DNA of 64,000 nt from Actinomycetes bacterium (GTDB lineage Bacteria > Actinomycetota > Actinomycetes > Mycobacteriales > Mycobacteriaceae), in assembly GCA_023461275.1 (NCBI GenBank), contig JAEYMI010000043.1, positions 108,316 through 172,315 on the forward strand, read 5' to 3'. Positions 42,215 through 51,174 of this stretch are shown one piece after another. Numbering within the stretch: position 1 is the stretch's first letter; each line of letters begins with the position of its first letter. The notes under the pieces are model-generated. The model saw only the letters and a program-made list of their open reading frames with translations, did not search any database and was not told the origin of the DNA. The translations under genes and the position numbers were made by a program.

Positions 42215-43382
42215 GGGCTTCTCCGAACAGCAGGGTGAACAGCCGGGTGCGATCGGCCTTGGCGGTGGTGCGCGGTTGATACGGCACCGGGGCGTTGTCG
42301 GTCACATAGAAGTCGGCGTGTTCCTTGGTCGTCGGATCACTCAGTCCGCCTTCACATGTCGGTGGTCCCTGCGCTCCGACGACAGGCAGGTTCTGCGGGT
42401 ACCGGTAGCGTTGCCGGCCGGTGGTCAGGGATGCGTCGAGGAGCAGCATGCCGTTCTTGCCGCCGAACAGCGGTTTGGCCAGATCCGCCGCCGATGCCGT
42501 CGACGTCAGGAAGCAGGCGATGCCCGGTGCCTGGTAGCCGAACAACTGGCTCACCGGATCGTAATCGGCAAGGGCGGCAATCAGAGTGGACTTCTTCGGG
42601 GCAACGATGCCGTTGATGGTGTTGCTCATCCCGGTGACGTTCATCAGCAGCGAGTCGAGTTCAGAGCTGTTGTTGCGCAGAGTGTTTCCGGTGTAGGTCG
42701 CATTATCGACGGTGCGCATCAGATCATTCATCACGTCGCCGTAGACGTTGGTCGTGGTGGCGGTCTGGCGGATCAGCTCGTCGAGTTCTGGCAGGTGCGG
42801 GTTGGTTTTCCCCAGCACCGACGAGAGCGTGTCGAGCGCGCCACCAATGCTCGCGCCGTTTCCCGACAACGCGGTGTCCACTGCGCCGATGACCACATTC
42901 AACTTGTCCGGCTGCACGTCGGCGAGCACCGACACCAGTTGCCGGTACACGGTATTGAGTTCGACGACGACCCGGTCGGCTCCGATCACCGCGCCCGGCC
43001 GCAGGGACCCGCTCGGACCCGACGCCGGGACAGCCAAGGTGACCGCCTTGGCCCCGAAGATGGTGTTGGACTTGATGTCCGCGGTCACGTTGGCCGGGAT
43101 CTCGGCCAGCTGATCGGTGGCCATGTTCAGATGCAGAACGGCCGAGTCACCGTTGGTGGTGATCGATCCGACGCGACCGACCTCCACTCCGCGCAGCGTC
43201 ACCTTGGCGTCGGGATTCATCACCAGACCCGCTCGCGGCGCGACCACGGTGACCGGTGCGGTCTCGGTCCACCAACCAAGGAACTGGCCCGACGCCGCGA
43301 TGATCAGCCCGACGATCGCGCCCACCATGACCACCGCCGCCATCCGACGGGTGGTGGTGGAGCGTTGAATTCGGCGAGACAT
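42204..43382 (-). CDS. Mce family protein A
   Basis: 392 residues. First MCE subunit: N-terminal helix (MAAVVMVGAIVGLIIAASGQF), MCE domain (VTVVAPRAGLVMNPDAKVTLRGVEVGRVGSI, about 40-115), a helical tube segment and a C-terminal region with two Cys (PGIACFLTSTAS, PPTCEGGLSD) also seen in mycobacterial MceA. Three bp separate it from the second YrbE gene. Confidence 0.92.
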   Translation of the reverse strand: MSRRIQRSTTTRRMAAVVMVGAIVGLIIAASGQFLGWWTETAPVTVVAPRAGLVMNPDAKVTLRGVEVGRVGSITTNGDSAVLHLNMATDQLAEIPANVTADIKSNTIFGAKAVTLAVPASGPSGSLRPGAVIGADRVVVELNTVYRQLVSVLADVQPDKLNVVIGAVDTALSGNGASIGGALDTLSSVLGKTNPHLPELDELIRQTATTTNVYGDVMNDLMRTVDNATYTGNTLRNNSSELDSLLMNVTGMSNTINGIVAPKKSTLIAALADYDPVSQLFGYQAPGIACFLTSTASAADLAKPLFGGKNGMLLLDASLTTGRQRYRYPQNLPVVGAQGPPTCEGGLSDPTTKEHADFYVTDNAPVPYQPRTTAKADRTRLFTLLFGEAHGG

Positions 43383-43385
43383 CGA

Positions 43386-44237
43386 CTATCCCGCCAGGTT
43401 GAATTTGCCGTCGGCGCCGTAGATGGCGAGCGAGGTGAGCAGGGTGATCACGACCACGACGACCAGCGAGGCGCGCACCGCGTTGCCGACGGCCACGCCC
43501 ACGCCGACCGGCCCGCCGGAAGCGGTGAAGCCGTAGTAGGTGTGAATGAGCATCACCGCGATGGCCATCGCGATCGCCTGGGCGAACGACCAGAGGATGT
43601 CCGACGGGATCAGGAAGGTACTGAAGTAGTGGTCGTAGACGCCGGGCGACTGACCGTAGAGGTACACCGTGGCGAACCGCGCGGCCAGGAATGACGCCAG
43701 CGACGCCAGCGCATACAGCGGGATGATCGCGACCATCCCGGCGACAATGCGGGTACTGACCAGATACGGGATCGACGCGACGGCCATCGTCTCGAGTGCG
43801 TCGATCTCGTCGCTGACCCGCATGGCACCGAGTTGCGCGGTGGCACCGGCACCGATGGTGGCGGCCAGGGCGATGCCGGAGATCACCGGGACGGCGATAC
43901 GGACATTGATGAACGCGGAGAAGAAGCCGGTGAGCGCCTCGACGCCGATGTTGGCCAGCGAACTGTAGCCCTGCACGGCGATGGTGCCGCCGGTGAACAG
44001 GGTCAGGAATCCGACGACCACCACGGTGCCGCCGATCATCGCCAGCGCTCCGGTGCCCATCGAGATCTCCGCGATCAGCCGCAGCGTCTCCTTCTTGTAG
44101 TGCCGGATGGCCCGCGGGATCGCGATGAGCGAATCCCAATAGAACAGCGCCTGATCGCCGACCTGATTCCAGTCCTCACCGGCGCGCTCGATGGCGACGC
44201 GCGCGCTGTGCAACCGGTGGGTGAACGGATGAGCCAT
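43386..44237 (-). CDS. YrbE-type Mce permease B
   Basis: MlaE-family permease, 283 residues, six or so helices. Seen: IGGTVVVVGFLTLFTGGTIAVQGYSSLANIG, the conserved MlaE core AATIGAGATAQLGAMRVSDEIDALETM with its acidic residues in the coupling loop, and the C-terminal hydrophobic stretch TASGGPVGVGVAVGNAVRASLVVVVVITLL. Forms a heterodimer with YrbEA to move lipid across the inner membrane. The partner ATPase (MceG) is not in the window. Confidence 0.93.
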   Translation of the reverse strand: MAHPFTHRLHSARVAIERAGEDWNQVGDQALFYWDSLIAIPRAIRHYKKETLRLIAEISMGTGALAMIGGTVVVVGFLTLFTGGTIAVQGYSSLANIGVEALTGFFSAFINVRIAVPVISGIALAATIGAGATAQLGAMRVSDEIDALETMAVASIPYLVSTRIVAGMVAIIPLYALASLASFLAARFATVYLYGQSPGVYDHYFSTFLIPSDILWSFAQAIAMAIAVMLIHTYYGFTASGGPVGVGVAVGNAVRASLVVVVVITLLTSLAIYGADGKFNLAG

Positions 44238-44238
44238 G

Positions 44239-45003
44239 TCAGCCGGCCGTCGCCTTCAGTCCGACTGCGGTGACCACCACGTTGACGACGAACAACGCCA
44301 TGAACGAGTAGACGACGGTCTCGTTCACCGCGTCGCCGACACCTTTGGCGCCGCCCTTGACGTTGAGTCCCTGATAGCAGCCGACCATTCCCGCGAACAG
44401 GCCGAACAGCGCGGCCTTGATCATCGAGATCATCAGTTCGTCGAAGCCGGTCAGCAACGTCAGGTTCGCCACGAACGCGCCGGGATTGACGTCCTGCAGG
44501 TAGACCGAGAACACGAAGCCGCCGGCGATGCCGATGGTGCACACCAGGCTGTTCAGCAGCAGTGCGACGCCGGTCGAGGCGATGATGCGCGGGACGACGA
44601 GCCGGTGCACCGGATCGATGCCCAGCACCTTCATCGCGTCGATCTCCTCGCGGATGGTGCGCGCGCCGAGGTCGGCACTGATGGCGGTTGCGCCGGCGCC
44701 GGCGACGATCAGCACCGTGACGATCGGGCCGATCTGGGTGATGGTGCCCAGGGCCGCACCGGCACCCGAGAGGTCCTGTGCGCCGATCTCGCGCAGCAGG
44801 ATGTTCAGCGTAAAACTCACCAGGACGGTGAACGGGATGGCGACGAGCAGCGTCGGCATCATCGACACACGGGCGATGGCCCACGACTGCTCCACCGTCT
44901 CGCGCCATTGGAAGGGCCGTCGAAACAGTTTGCGCGCGGCGTCGACGCCGAGTGTCACGAAGTCCCCGACACCACTCATCGGAGTGGCTAGCTTCGTCAA
45001 CAC
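44239..45003 (-). CDS. YrbE-type Mce permease A
   Basis: First gene of the mce operon, 254 residues from GTG 45003, chosen for the SD AAGGGAG 6-9 bases upstream; GTG 45033 and ATG 44979 are alternatives. MlaE core: TVLVIVAGAGATAISADLGARTIREEIDAMKVLGIDP, preceded by SFTLNILLREIGAQDLSGAGAALG. The leader RRPFQWRETVEQSW recalls YrbE4A of the cholesterol-type mce4 system, but I cannot assign the substrate class with confidence. Divergent from the P450 gene, with an inverted repeat in between. Confidence 0.9.
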   Translation of the reverse strand: MLTKLATPMSGVGDFVTLGVDAARKLFRRPFQWRETVEQSWAIARVSMMPTLLVAIPFTVLVSFTLNILLREIGAQDLSGAGAALGTITQIGPIVTVLIVAGAGATAISADLGARTIREEIDAMKVLGIDPVHRLVVPRIIASTGVALLLNSLVCTIGIAGGFVFSVYLQDVNPGAFVANLTLLTGFDELMISMIKAALFGLFAGMVGCYQGLNVKGGAKGVGDAVNETVVYSFMALFVVNVVVTAVGLKATAG

Positions 45004-45140
45004 AGGCACTCCCTTACCAACCCCCGAAATCACCGAGAAAATACCACGCTATCCCGACTGGATCGGGTCAACTGACCAGCGCCACGGCACAGAACATCCC
45101 GGATGGATTACGATCGCCAAACCAGCTGGTCAAAGGGGGT

Positions 45141-45168
45141 GTGAGACCATTTTCCGACCCTGTCTCAC
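45141..45168. promoter_or_regulatory. Inverted repeat in the mce / P450 divergent region
   Basis: GTGAGAC (45141-45147) and GTCTCAC (45162-45168) lie in the 232-bp region between yrbEA and the P450 gene. The spacing and position suit a TetR/GntR-type operator controlling either direction. It is a candidate only; the rest of the region shows no gene. Confidence 0.4.
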
Positions 45169-45235
45169 GGTCGTCGGAATCCGGTCATTTCACCCCGCGA
45201 TTGACAGCGCCGAGGTGCAGCGGCATCGTCGGGTC

Positions 45236-46756
45236 GTGCACGCATTCCGATCGGAGCCGTCAAGCCGCAGACTCGGCTCGTTCTGGCGCAGGCCGGTCAA
45301 AAACGGCTGGTCCGGCCAGACCTTCCCCCACCCGGGTCGTCGTCGGCCGGTGATCGGCGATCTCGGCGTCTCCGACCCCCGCCATCCGGTGCTGAGCGTC
45401 CTGGAGTGGGGTGCCGACCTGGGACCGATCTATGAGACTCAGGTCTTCCGCCAGAAGTTCGTCTTCGTCGGGTCGGCCCGGCTCACGGCCGAACTGTGCG
45501 ACGAGTCGAGGTTCTGCAAGGCATTGCCGCCGGCGATCACCGCGCTGCGCGACTATGCCGGCGACGGACTGTTCACCGCGTTCAACGACGAGCCGAATTG
45601 GCAGCTCGCACACGATCTACTGATGCCCGCGTTCACCAAGAAGGCGATGCAGTCATACCACCCGATCATGCTCGAAACCGCCCGAGAACTGTTCTCCTAC
45701 TGGGATTCCCGAAGTACCGTCGACGAGGCCACCCGGTCGGTGCGCAGCCACGCCGACGTCACCCGCGACATGACCAAACTGACCATGGAGACGCTGAGTC
45801 GTGCCGCATTCAGCCATGACTTCGGTTCGTTCACCTCCGTCGAACCACATCCCTTCGTGCCGGCGATGGTGCGCGCGCTGGAAACCGGCCGACGCAAGGG
45901 TGGGCTCGCGACCGCACCGGGCGGTCGGTGGTTGATCAAGCTGCTCGACCGACGGTTCTCCGATTCCCAGGCCTACGTCGACGGTCTGCTCGACGACCTC
46001 ATCGCCGAGCGCGCGGCGTCGGAAAGACCTGATACCCAACGTCCCGAGTCCGCACACCCCGACCTGCTGGGCATCATGCTCGACGTCGAACATCCCGATA
46101 CCGGAGAACGACTGTCGCCGTTGAATATCCGGTACCAGATCCTCACCTTCCTGGTCGCCGGACACGAGACCACCTCGGGTGCGCTCTCATTCACCCTGTA
46201 CTACCTGTCCCGCAATCCCGAATGCCTCGCGCGGGCCCAGCAGGAGGCCGACGACATCCTCGGTCCCGATCCCGACGCCATGCCGGAGTTCGATCAGGTG
46301 GCGCGGTTCCGCTACATCCGACGCTGCCTCGACGAGGCATTGCGGATCTGGCCGACCGTGCCCGGCTTCGCGCGGAGCCCGCGCGAGCAGACAATGCTCG
46401 ACGGCCAGTTTCCGATGACCCCGGACGACTGGGCGATCGTCATCCTCGGTCACGTCCACCGCGACCCGAGCGTGTGGACCGACCCCGAGGTCTTCGATCC
46501 CGATCGGTTCCTGCCCGAGAACGTCAAAGCGCGACCGGCCCACAGTTACAAGCCATTCGGGGCCGGCCTGCGCGCGTGCATCGGCCGGCAGTTCGCCCTC
46601 CACGAAGCCGTGCTGGTCCTCGCGAGCGTCCTGCATCGCTACGACCTGATCGCCGACCCGGACTACGAACTCGCCGTCGACGAACGCCTCACGATGGTGC
46701 CCAAGGACTTCCACTTGACTCTGTCTACGCGCCGGGTCGCCGTCCGGACGTCGTGA
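45236..46756 (+). CDS. Cytochrome P450, CYP102-like heme domain without reductase
   Basis: Monooxygenase heme domain of about 506 residues. From PHPGRRRPVIGDLG onward it follows the N-terminal half of fatty-acid hydroxylases such as P450 BM3: CDESRFCKALPPAITALRDYAGDGLFTAFNDEPNWQLAHDLLMPAFTKKAMQSYH. I-helix VAGHETTSG with the acid-alcohol pair, ExxR in DEALRIW, and the heme loop FGAGLRACIG with Cys near 448. The protein stops after the heme domain; the FMN/FAD reductase fused in CYP102 is absent here and not in the next genes, so it needs separate electron partners. The start is uncertain: GTG 45236 or 45215 are the in-frame candidates upstream of the conserved part. Divergent from the mce operon. 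Confidence 0.85.
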   Translation: MHAFRSEPSSRRLGSFWRRPVKNGWSGQTFPHPGRRRPVIGDLGVSDPRHPVLSVLEWGADLGPIYETQVFRQKFVFVGSARLTAELCDESRFCKALPPAITALRDYAGDGLFTAFNDEPNWQLAHDLLMPAFTKKAMQSYHPIMLETARELFSYWDSRSTVDEATRSVRSHADVTRDMTKLTMETLSRAAFSHDFGSFTSVEPHPFVPAMVRALETGRRKGGLATAPGGRWLIKLLDRRFSDSQAYVDGLLDDLIAERAASERPDTQRPESAHPDLLGIMLDVEHPDTGERLSPLNIRYQILTFLVAGHETTSGALSFTLYYLSRNPECLARAQQEADDILGPDPDAMPEFDQVARFRYIRRCLDEALRIWPTVPGFARSPREQTMLDGQFPMTPDDWAIVILGHVHRDPSVWTDPEVFDPDRFLPENVKARPAHSYKPFGAGLRACIGRQFALHEAVLVLASVLHRYDLIADPDYELAVDERLTMVPKDFHLTLSTRRVAVRTS

Positions 46757-46847
46757 GCGACCGGCTTCCCGCACTCCTCGAGAATTCGACGTCGCGGGCA
46801 ACCCGTACGGCAACACGCGTACCTATCGGCTGAACTAGGATCAGGGC

Positions 46848-47504
46848 ATGACTGATCTGGATGTGGCCACCACCCGCCGCGACATCGCCGACGCTCTGCT
46901 CACCGCCCTCGAACAACGTCACGAGGTACTCGACACCATCGTCGAAGCCGAGAACCGTGCCGACGCGGTCGCCGCGGTGGCCACCCTTCTGGGCAAGTCC
47001 CAGCTCGGTGCCGAGGCCGTGCTCGGCATGTCGCTGGCCCAGCTCACCAAGGAGCAGCGCCGCAAGAACCAGGCCGAACTCGACGACCTGAACACCGCGC
47101 TGACGTTCACCCTCGCCGAGCGTCCGGCGAGCAGCGGCGACTCGCTCACGCTGCGGGAGTTCTCCGCCGACGACGACGCCGACATCTTCACCGTGCGGAC
47201 CGAAGAACTCAAGGTCGCCGGCGACGGTTCGGGTACGCCGGCGGGCGCGGTGTCTGACGAGATCGCCGCCGCCGGGCAGCGCGTCGACGCCGAGGATGCC
47301 GTCTGGCTGGTCGCCGTGGAGGGTCCGTCGAAGATCGGTCTGGTCTTCGGTGAGCTGACCGCAGGCGAGGTCGACGTCCGCGTCTGGATTCACCCCGAGC
47401 ACCGCAAGAAGGGCTACGCCGCCGCCTCGCTGCGCAAGGCACGCGGCGAGATGGCCGCACTCTTCCCGGGCGTCCCGATGGTGGTGCGGTCGCCGAGCGT
47501 CTGA
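46848..47504 (+). CDS. GyrA-like helical segment fused to a GNAT domain
   Basis: A 218-residue protein with two parts. Residues about 10-85 (IADALLTALEQRHEVLDTIVEAENRADAV ... LLGKSQLGAEAVLGMSLAQLTKEQRRKNQAELDDL) follow the pattern of the GyrA/ParC C-gate helices, where the usual text is QAQAILDMxLxxLxxLER. Residues about 95-218 look like a GNAT acetyltransferase, with the acetyl-CoA loop VRVWIHPEHRKKGYAAASLRKA. It lacks the GyrA catalytic Tyr and DNA-binding domain, so it is not a topoisomerase. One idea is that it binds or modifies gyrase; this is inference. Followed by a strong terminator. Confidence 0.6.
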   Translation: MTDLDVATTRRDIADALLTALEQRHEVLDTIVEAENRADAVAAVATLLGKSQLGAEAVLGMSLAQLTKEQRRKNQAELDDLNTALTFTLAERPASSGDSLTLREFSADDDADIFTVRTEELKVAGDGSGTPAGAVSDEIAAAGQRVDAEDAVWLVAVEGPSKIGLVFGELTAGEVDVRVWIHPEHRKKGYAAASLRKARGEMAALFPGVPMVVRSPSV

Positions 47505-47521
47505 TTCGGCTTCTGATGTGA

Positions 47522-47561
47522 CCGGCGTGATCGGTCCGCCAGATGGCGGACCGATCACCGG
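47522..47561 (+). terminator. Strong terminator hairpin
   Basis: TGATCGGTCCGCCA (47528-47541) and TGGCGGACCGATCA (47544-47557) form a perfect 14-bp stem with a 2-base spacer, extended by CCGG at both ends, followed by GAAAA. It closes the P450/GNAT gene region. Confidence 0.8.
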
Positions 47562-47618
47562 AAAACCTGGTCGAGTTGGCGGTTACCGATGTGATCTGGA
47601 ATACCTAGACTCGACAAT

Positions 47619-48626
47619 GTGTCAAGCACCACTGATCTGAGCTCGAACAGGGCGGCCGTCGAAACGGGTCAAGCGCCGGCGCCGGAGTTCGACCCCGAAC
47701 TCAAGGCCGGGTTGGCAGTGGTGGGCGGGGTGTTTCCGCCGACAATCACCCCCGACCTCATCGGCTTCATGCGCCGCTCCTACGCATCGCCGCCCATCGA
47801 TGAGACCCTCGCCGGGCGCAGCGTGAACCATCGTGAGTTCGTCATCAGCGGTCACGCGGGCGATGACATCACCGTCGCCGTCTTCAGTTCGCCGCAGGCG
47901 GTCGGCCCACGTCCGGTGATCGTGTATGCCCATTCGGGCGGACTGATGTTCGGCGACCGTTTCAACGCACTCGATATCAATCTCGAGTGGGTGGAACGCC
48001 TGGGTGCGATCCTCATCTGCCCGGAGTATCGACTGGCCCCGGAGTACCCGGATCCCTATGCGCGCGAAGATATGTACGCCACGTTGGAGTGGACCGCACG
48101 CAGTGCCGACGACCTCGGCGCCGATCTCGGGCGACTCCTCGTCGCCGGGGCGAGCTGTGGTGGCGGACTCGCCGCCGGATTGGCCTTGGCCGCCCGCGAC
48201 CGAGGTGGCCCACAACTGTGCGGACAGCTGCTGATCTACCCCATGCTCGACGACCGCAACATCACGCCGTCGACCCACCAGTTCGACGGCGTCGGCGTCT
48301 GGGACCGGGAAAGCAACGAAACCGGTTGGCGCGCAGCACTGGGCGCCGACTACGGCACCGACGCGGTGTCGCAGTACCTGGCACCGGCGCGAGCCGTCGA
48401 TCTGCGCGGCCTGCCACCGGCCTTCCTCGACGTCGGCACCACCGAGATCTTCCGCGACGAGACAGTCGCCTACGCCAATGCGCTGTGGTCGGCCGGGATC
48501 AACGCCGAACTCCACGTGTGGCCCGGCGCCTTCCACGCCTGCGACATCTTCGCCCAACACACCGCACTGGCAAAAGCCATGCTGCGCACCAGATTCGCGT
48601 GGGTCGAAAGGACTCTCGCCGACTGA
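47619..48626 (+). CDS. HSL-type alpha/beta hydrolase (lipase/esterase)
   Basis: 335-residue serine hydrolase, GTG start. It follows the hormone-sensitive-lipase plan: oxyanion region IVYAHSGGLMFGD (the usual HGGG is HSGG), PEYRLAPEYPDP, nucleophile elbow VAGASCGGGLAAG (Ser179, with Cys where Ala is usual in GDSAGG), acidic residue in LDVGTTEIFRDE and catalytic His in WPGAFHACDIF. There is no signal peptide. It lies 79 bp upstream of a beta-lactamase-fold esterase and may be co-transcribed with it; both are probably ester hydrolases of unknown substrate. Confidence 0.85.
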   Translation: MSSTTDLSSNRAAVETGQAPAPEFDPELKAGLAVVGGVFPPTITPDLIGFMRRSYASPPIDETLAGRSVNHREFVISGHAGDDITVAVFSSPQAVGPRPVIVYAHSGGLMFGDRFNALDINLEWVERLGAILICPEYRLAPEYPDPYAREDMYATLEWTARSADDLGADLGRLLVAGASCGGGLAAGLALAARDRGGPQLCGQLLIYPMLDDRNITPSTHQFDGVGVWDRESNETGWRAALGADYGTDAVSQYLAPARAVDLRGLPPAFLDVGTTEIFRDETVAYANALWSAGINAELHVWPGAFHACDIFAQHTALAKAMLRTRFAWVERTLAD

Positions 48627-48705
48627 CGCTCCCCACCGATACCACCCGACGTGATCACCGCAGGTCACTTCGGGCGATTCATTGCACCCAGTGAAAGGAC
48701 ACACG

Positions 48706-49902
48706 ATGAGTGCTCCCATGATCAACGCCGACAAGATCGCCGCTGCGGCCGCCGAGGTGGTCGCCGGCGCACCGCCTTCGGTGCCCGGCGTGGTCGCCGG
48801 CGTCACCACCGATCGCGAAACGATCTACCTCGAAGCCGCCGGGCTGTGCTCGGTGGACTCCGACGTACCGATGACCACCGACACCACATTCGCGATCTTC
48901 TCAACCACCAAGGCCCTGACCGCGACCACCGCCTTGCAATTGCTGGAATCCGGCGACCTCGTCCTCGACGAACCCGCCAAGACCTACGCGCCCGCGATCG
49001 GCGAACTCCAGGTGATCGAGGGTTTCGACACCTCCGGCAACCCCATCACCCGCGCACCGGCGTCGGACATCACCACTCGCCATTTACTGCTTCACACAGC
49101 AGGTTTCGGATACGACTTCTTCAACGAAACCTACAGTCGGCTCGCCACCGACCACGGCCAGCCGTCGATCGTCGGCGCCACGATGGACTCGCTGACCACA
49201 CCACTGCTGTTCGATCCGGGCACCCAGTGGGAGTACGGCACCAACATGGACTGGTGTGGCCTGGTCGTCGAGGGCATCACCGGCAAGCGACTCGGCGAGG
49301 TGATGGCCGACCGAATCTTCAAACCCCTCGGTATGACCAGCTCGTCGTTCGTGTTGTCCGACGACCTGAAGTCACGGATGGCCACCATGCACCAGCGTGA
49401 GGCCGACGGATCGCTGCGTCCGCTGCACAACTTCGTGCCGCCGGCCGACCCCGAGGTGCACATGGGCGGTCACGGCATCATCTCCAGCGTCGAGGACTAC
49501 CTGAAGTTCATCCGGATGTGGCTCGCGGACGGCCGTTCAGACTCCGGTGAACAGATCCTGTCGCCCGAGACGATCGCGATGGCCGAGCAGAATCATCTGG
49601 GCGACCTGAAGGTCAAGATGCTGCCGGGCGTCATCCCGTCGCTGTCCAACGATGCCGAGTTCTTCCCCGGACAGTCGAAATCGTGGTCGTTCAGCTTCAT
49701 GGTCAACGACGAAGAGGCTCCGACAGGTCGCCCCGCAGGTTCGCTCGGCTGGGCCGGTCTGGCCAACCTCTATTACTGGATCGACCGGCGCAATCGGATC
49801 GGCGGATACTGGGCCACCCAGATCTTCCCGTTCGCCGATGCGGCTTCAGTCGGCGGCTACCTCGACATGGAGACCGCCGTCTACCGTGCGCTGCGGTCCT
49901 AG
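48706..49902 (+). CDS. Beta-lactamase-fold serine hydrolase (EstB-like)
   Basis: 398 residues from ATG 48706, with SD GAAAGGA 8 bases upstream. Class-C beta-lactamase/penicillin-binding fold with Ser66-x-x-Lys69 in [11 protein letters not shown]. It has no signal peptide, so it is probably an intracellular esterase of the EstB/lovastatin-esterase type rather than a resistance enzyme. The Tyr motif is around [11 protein letters not shown], and a HGGxG-like [18 protein letters not shown] is seen. Its stop codon lies in a 16-bp tandem repeat. The next gene is a PucR-type regulator. Confidence 0.85.
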   Translation: MSAPMINADKIAAAAAEVVAGAPPSVPGVVAGVTTDRETIYLEAAGLCSVDSDVPMTTDTTFAIFSTTKALTATTALQLLESGDLVLDEPAKTYAPAIGELQVIEGFDTSGNPITRAPASDITTRHLLLHTAGFGYDFFNETYSRLATDHGQPSIVGATMDSLTTPLLFDPGTQWEYGTNMDWCGLVVEGITGKRLGEVMADRIFKPLGMTSSSFVLSDDLKSRMATMHQREADGSLRPLHNFVPPADPEVHMGGHGIISSVEDYLKFIRMWLADGRSDSGEQILSPETIAMAEQNHLGDLKVKMLPGVIPSLSNDAEFFPGQSKSWSFSFMVNDEEAPTGRPAGSLGWAGLANLYYWIDRRNRIGGYWATQIFPFADAASVGGYLDMETAVYRALRS

Positions 49903-49937
49903 GGCGCTGCGGTCCTAGGGCCGCTGCGTTCATAGGG
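49889..49937. repeat. 16-bp tandem repeat over the stop codon of the serine hydrolase
   Basis: CGCTGCGGTCCTAGGG is exact at 49889-49904 and 49905-49920, and a third, diverged copy (CGCTGCGTTCATAGGG) is at 49922-49937. The first contains the TAG stop. Confidence 0.9.
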
Positions 49938-50045
49938 CCGATGGGGTTCGGCGCCCTGATCAATCCACGGCGCCGGACCCCATGTGGGCACTACTCTGGT
50001 CGATCACCGGGTCTTCGAAAGACAACGGTCGCACGACAGGACATC

Positions 50046-51104
50046 ATGCAGGAACTGCTCGGCCGGATCACGGCCCTCGACCCCACCGCCAGCCTCGGGA
50101 TCCGGGTGATCGCCTGCTTTGACGAGCTGATCGTCGGCCAGGTGAACACTCACGGGTTGCTCGCTGCGGCGGCGGCACTCGCAGGGTGTCCGGCGGGGCT
50201 ATCGCATCGGGGCCGCATCACGCGCGTCTCACCGATGGGTGAATCCTTGCCCGCCGACGATTCCCCGGCCGCCGGTTCTGCGTTCTCGACGACGATCTCC
50301 GACGATCTGGCGGTATGGATCGAGCGCGACGGAGCCGAACAGGCCAACGACGCGATCATCTCCGAGCGTCTGGCCCTCGCAGTTCGGATCCGATTCGCCG
50401 ACCACTCGACCGAACGCGGTGTGCGCGACATGCACATACTCGTCGACGCAGATGCCGACGTCGATCAGCGGCGTGCTGCCGGGTTACAGCTCGGATTGTC
50501 GGCGACGTCGTCGTATCGCGTGATCGCTGCGCCGTTGTTCGCCGAGTGGTCGGACACCGTGGCCTGGCCGTCGGACGTGATCACCACGGCACACGGCACC
50601 CTGCACGTTCTCGTCGCCCCCGGCGACACGATGTCGGTGGGCGCGACTCCATGCGGGATCGGCACCGCAGGTTCGGTTGACGCACTTGCGCATTCGTTCA
50701 CTGCCGCGACCATCGCACTTCGACTGTGCCGGCCCCCGACTGAGCCGGTGGTGTGTGCCGACTCGCTCGGCGGTCTGGTCGACATGCTCGCCGACAGTCG
50801 CACCGGATCGTCCAATCCAGATGTGGAAGCGCTGGATTCGGTGATGCAGACTCCATGGGCCGACGCCACCATCGAGGCGGTCATGGCATCGACGACGCTG
50901 CGCCAGGCGGCGCGGGCACTCGGTATTCACCACAGCACCATGCAGTCCCGACTGGAGACAATCCGGACGTCGATGGGCTTCGACCCCCTCGATGGCTTTG
51001 GCCGAGCGCGACTCGGCATCGCGCATCTGTTGTGGCGCCTACGTCATTCTCGGGTACTCGACCTACCCACGAAATGCGGATCGGTCGCGGACTCCACTCA
51101 CTGA
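50046..51104 (+). CDS. PucR/CdaR-type helix-turn-helix regulator
   Basis: 352 residues from ATG 50046 (the ORF extends upstream to 49683 but that part overlaps the hydrolase gene in another frame). The N-terminal ~290 residues are an alpha/beta sensor region without recognisable domain; the C-terminus carries a PucR-type HTH: TLRQAARALGIHHSTMQSRLETIRTSMGFDPLDGFGRARLGIAHLLWRL. PucR proteins usually activate catabolic genes nearby; the two hydrolase genes just upstream are candidates. No ligand is known. Confidence 0.8.
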   Translation: MQELLGRITALDPTASLGIRVIACFDELIVGQVNTHGLLAAAAALAGCPAGLSHRGRITRVSPMGESLPADDSPAAGSAFSTTISDDLAVWIERDGAEQANDAIISERLALAVRIRFADHSTERGVRDMHILVDADADVDQRRAAGLQLGLSATSSYRVIAAPLFAEWSDTVAWPSDVITTAHGTLHVLVAPGDTMSVGATPCGIGTAGSVDALAHSFTAATIALRLCRPPTEPVVCADSLGGLVDMLADSRTGSSNPDVEALDSVMQTPWADATIEAVMASTTLRQAARALGIHHSTMQSRLETIRTSMGFDPLDGFGRARLGIAHLLWRLRHSRVLDLPTKCGSVADSTH

Positions 51105-51174
51105 CGTGCCGCACGCAAAGCGCGGTGAATTCCGTTGCCTTGGAGCACTTTCGCGCGGACCAGGAGGCACACCA

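Noticed and set aside
48706..49902. Beta-lactam resistance gene
   Set aside because: The beta-lactamase fold is present but there is no signal peptide and the motif context is that of intracellular esterases.
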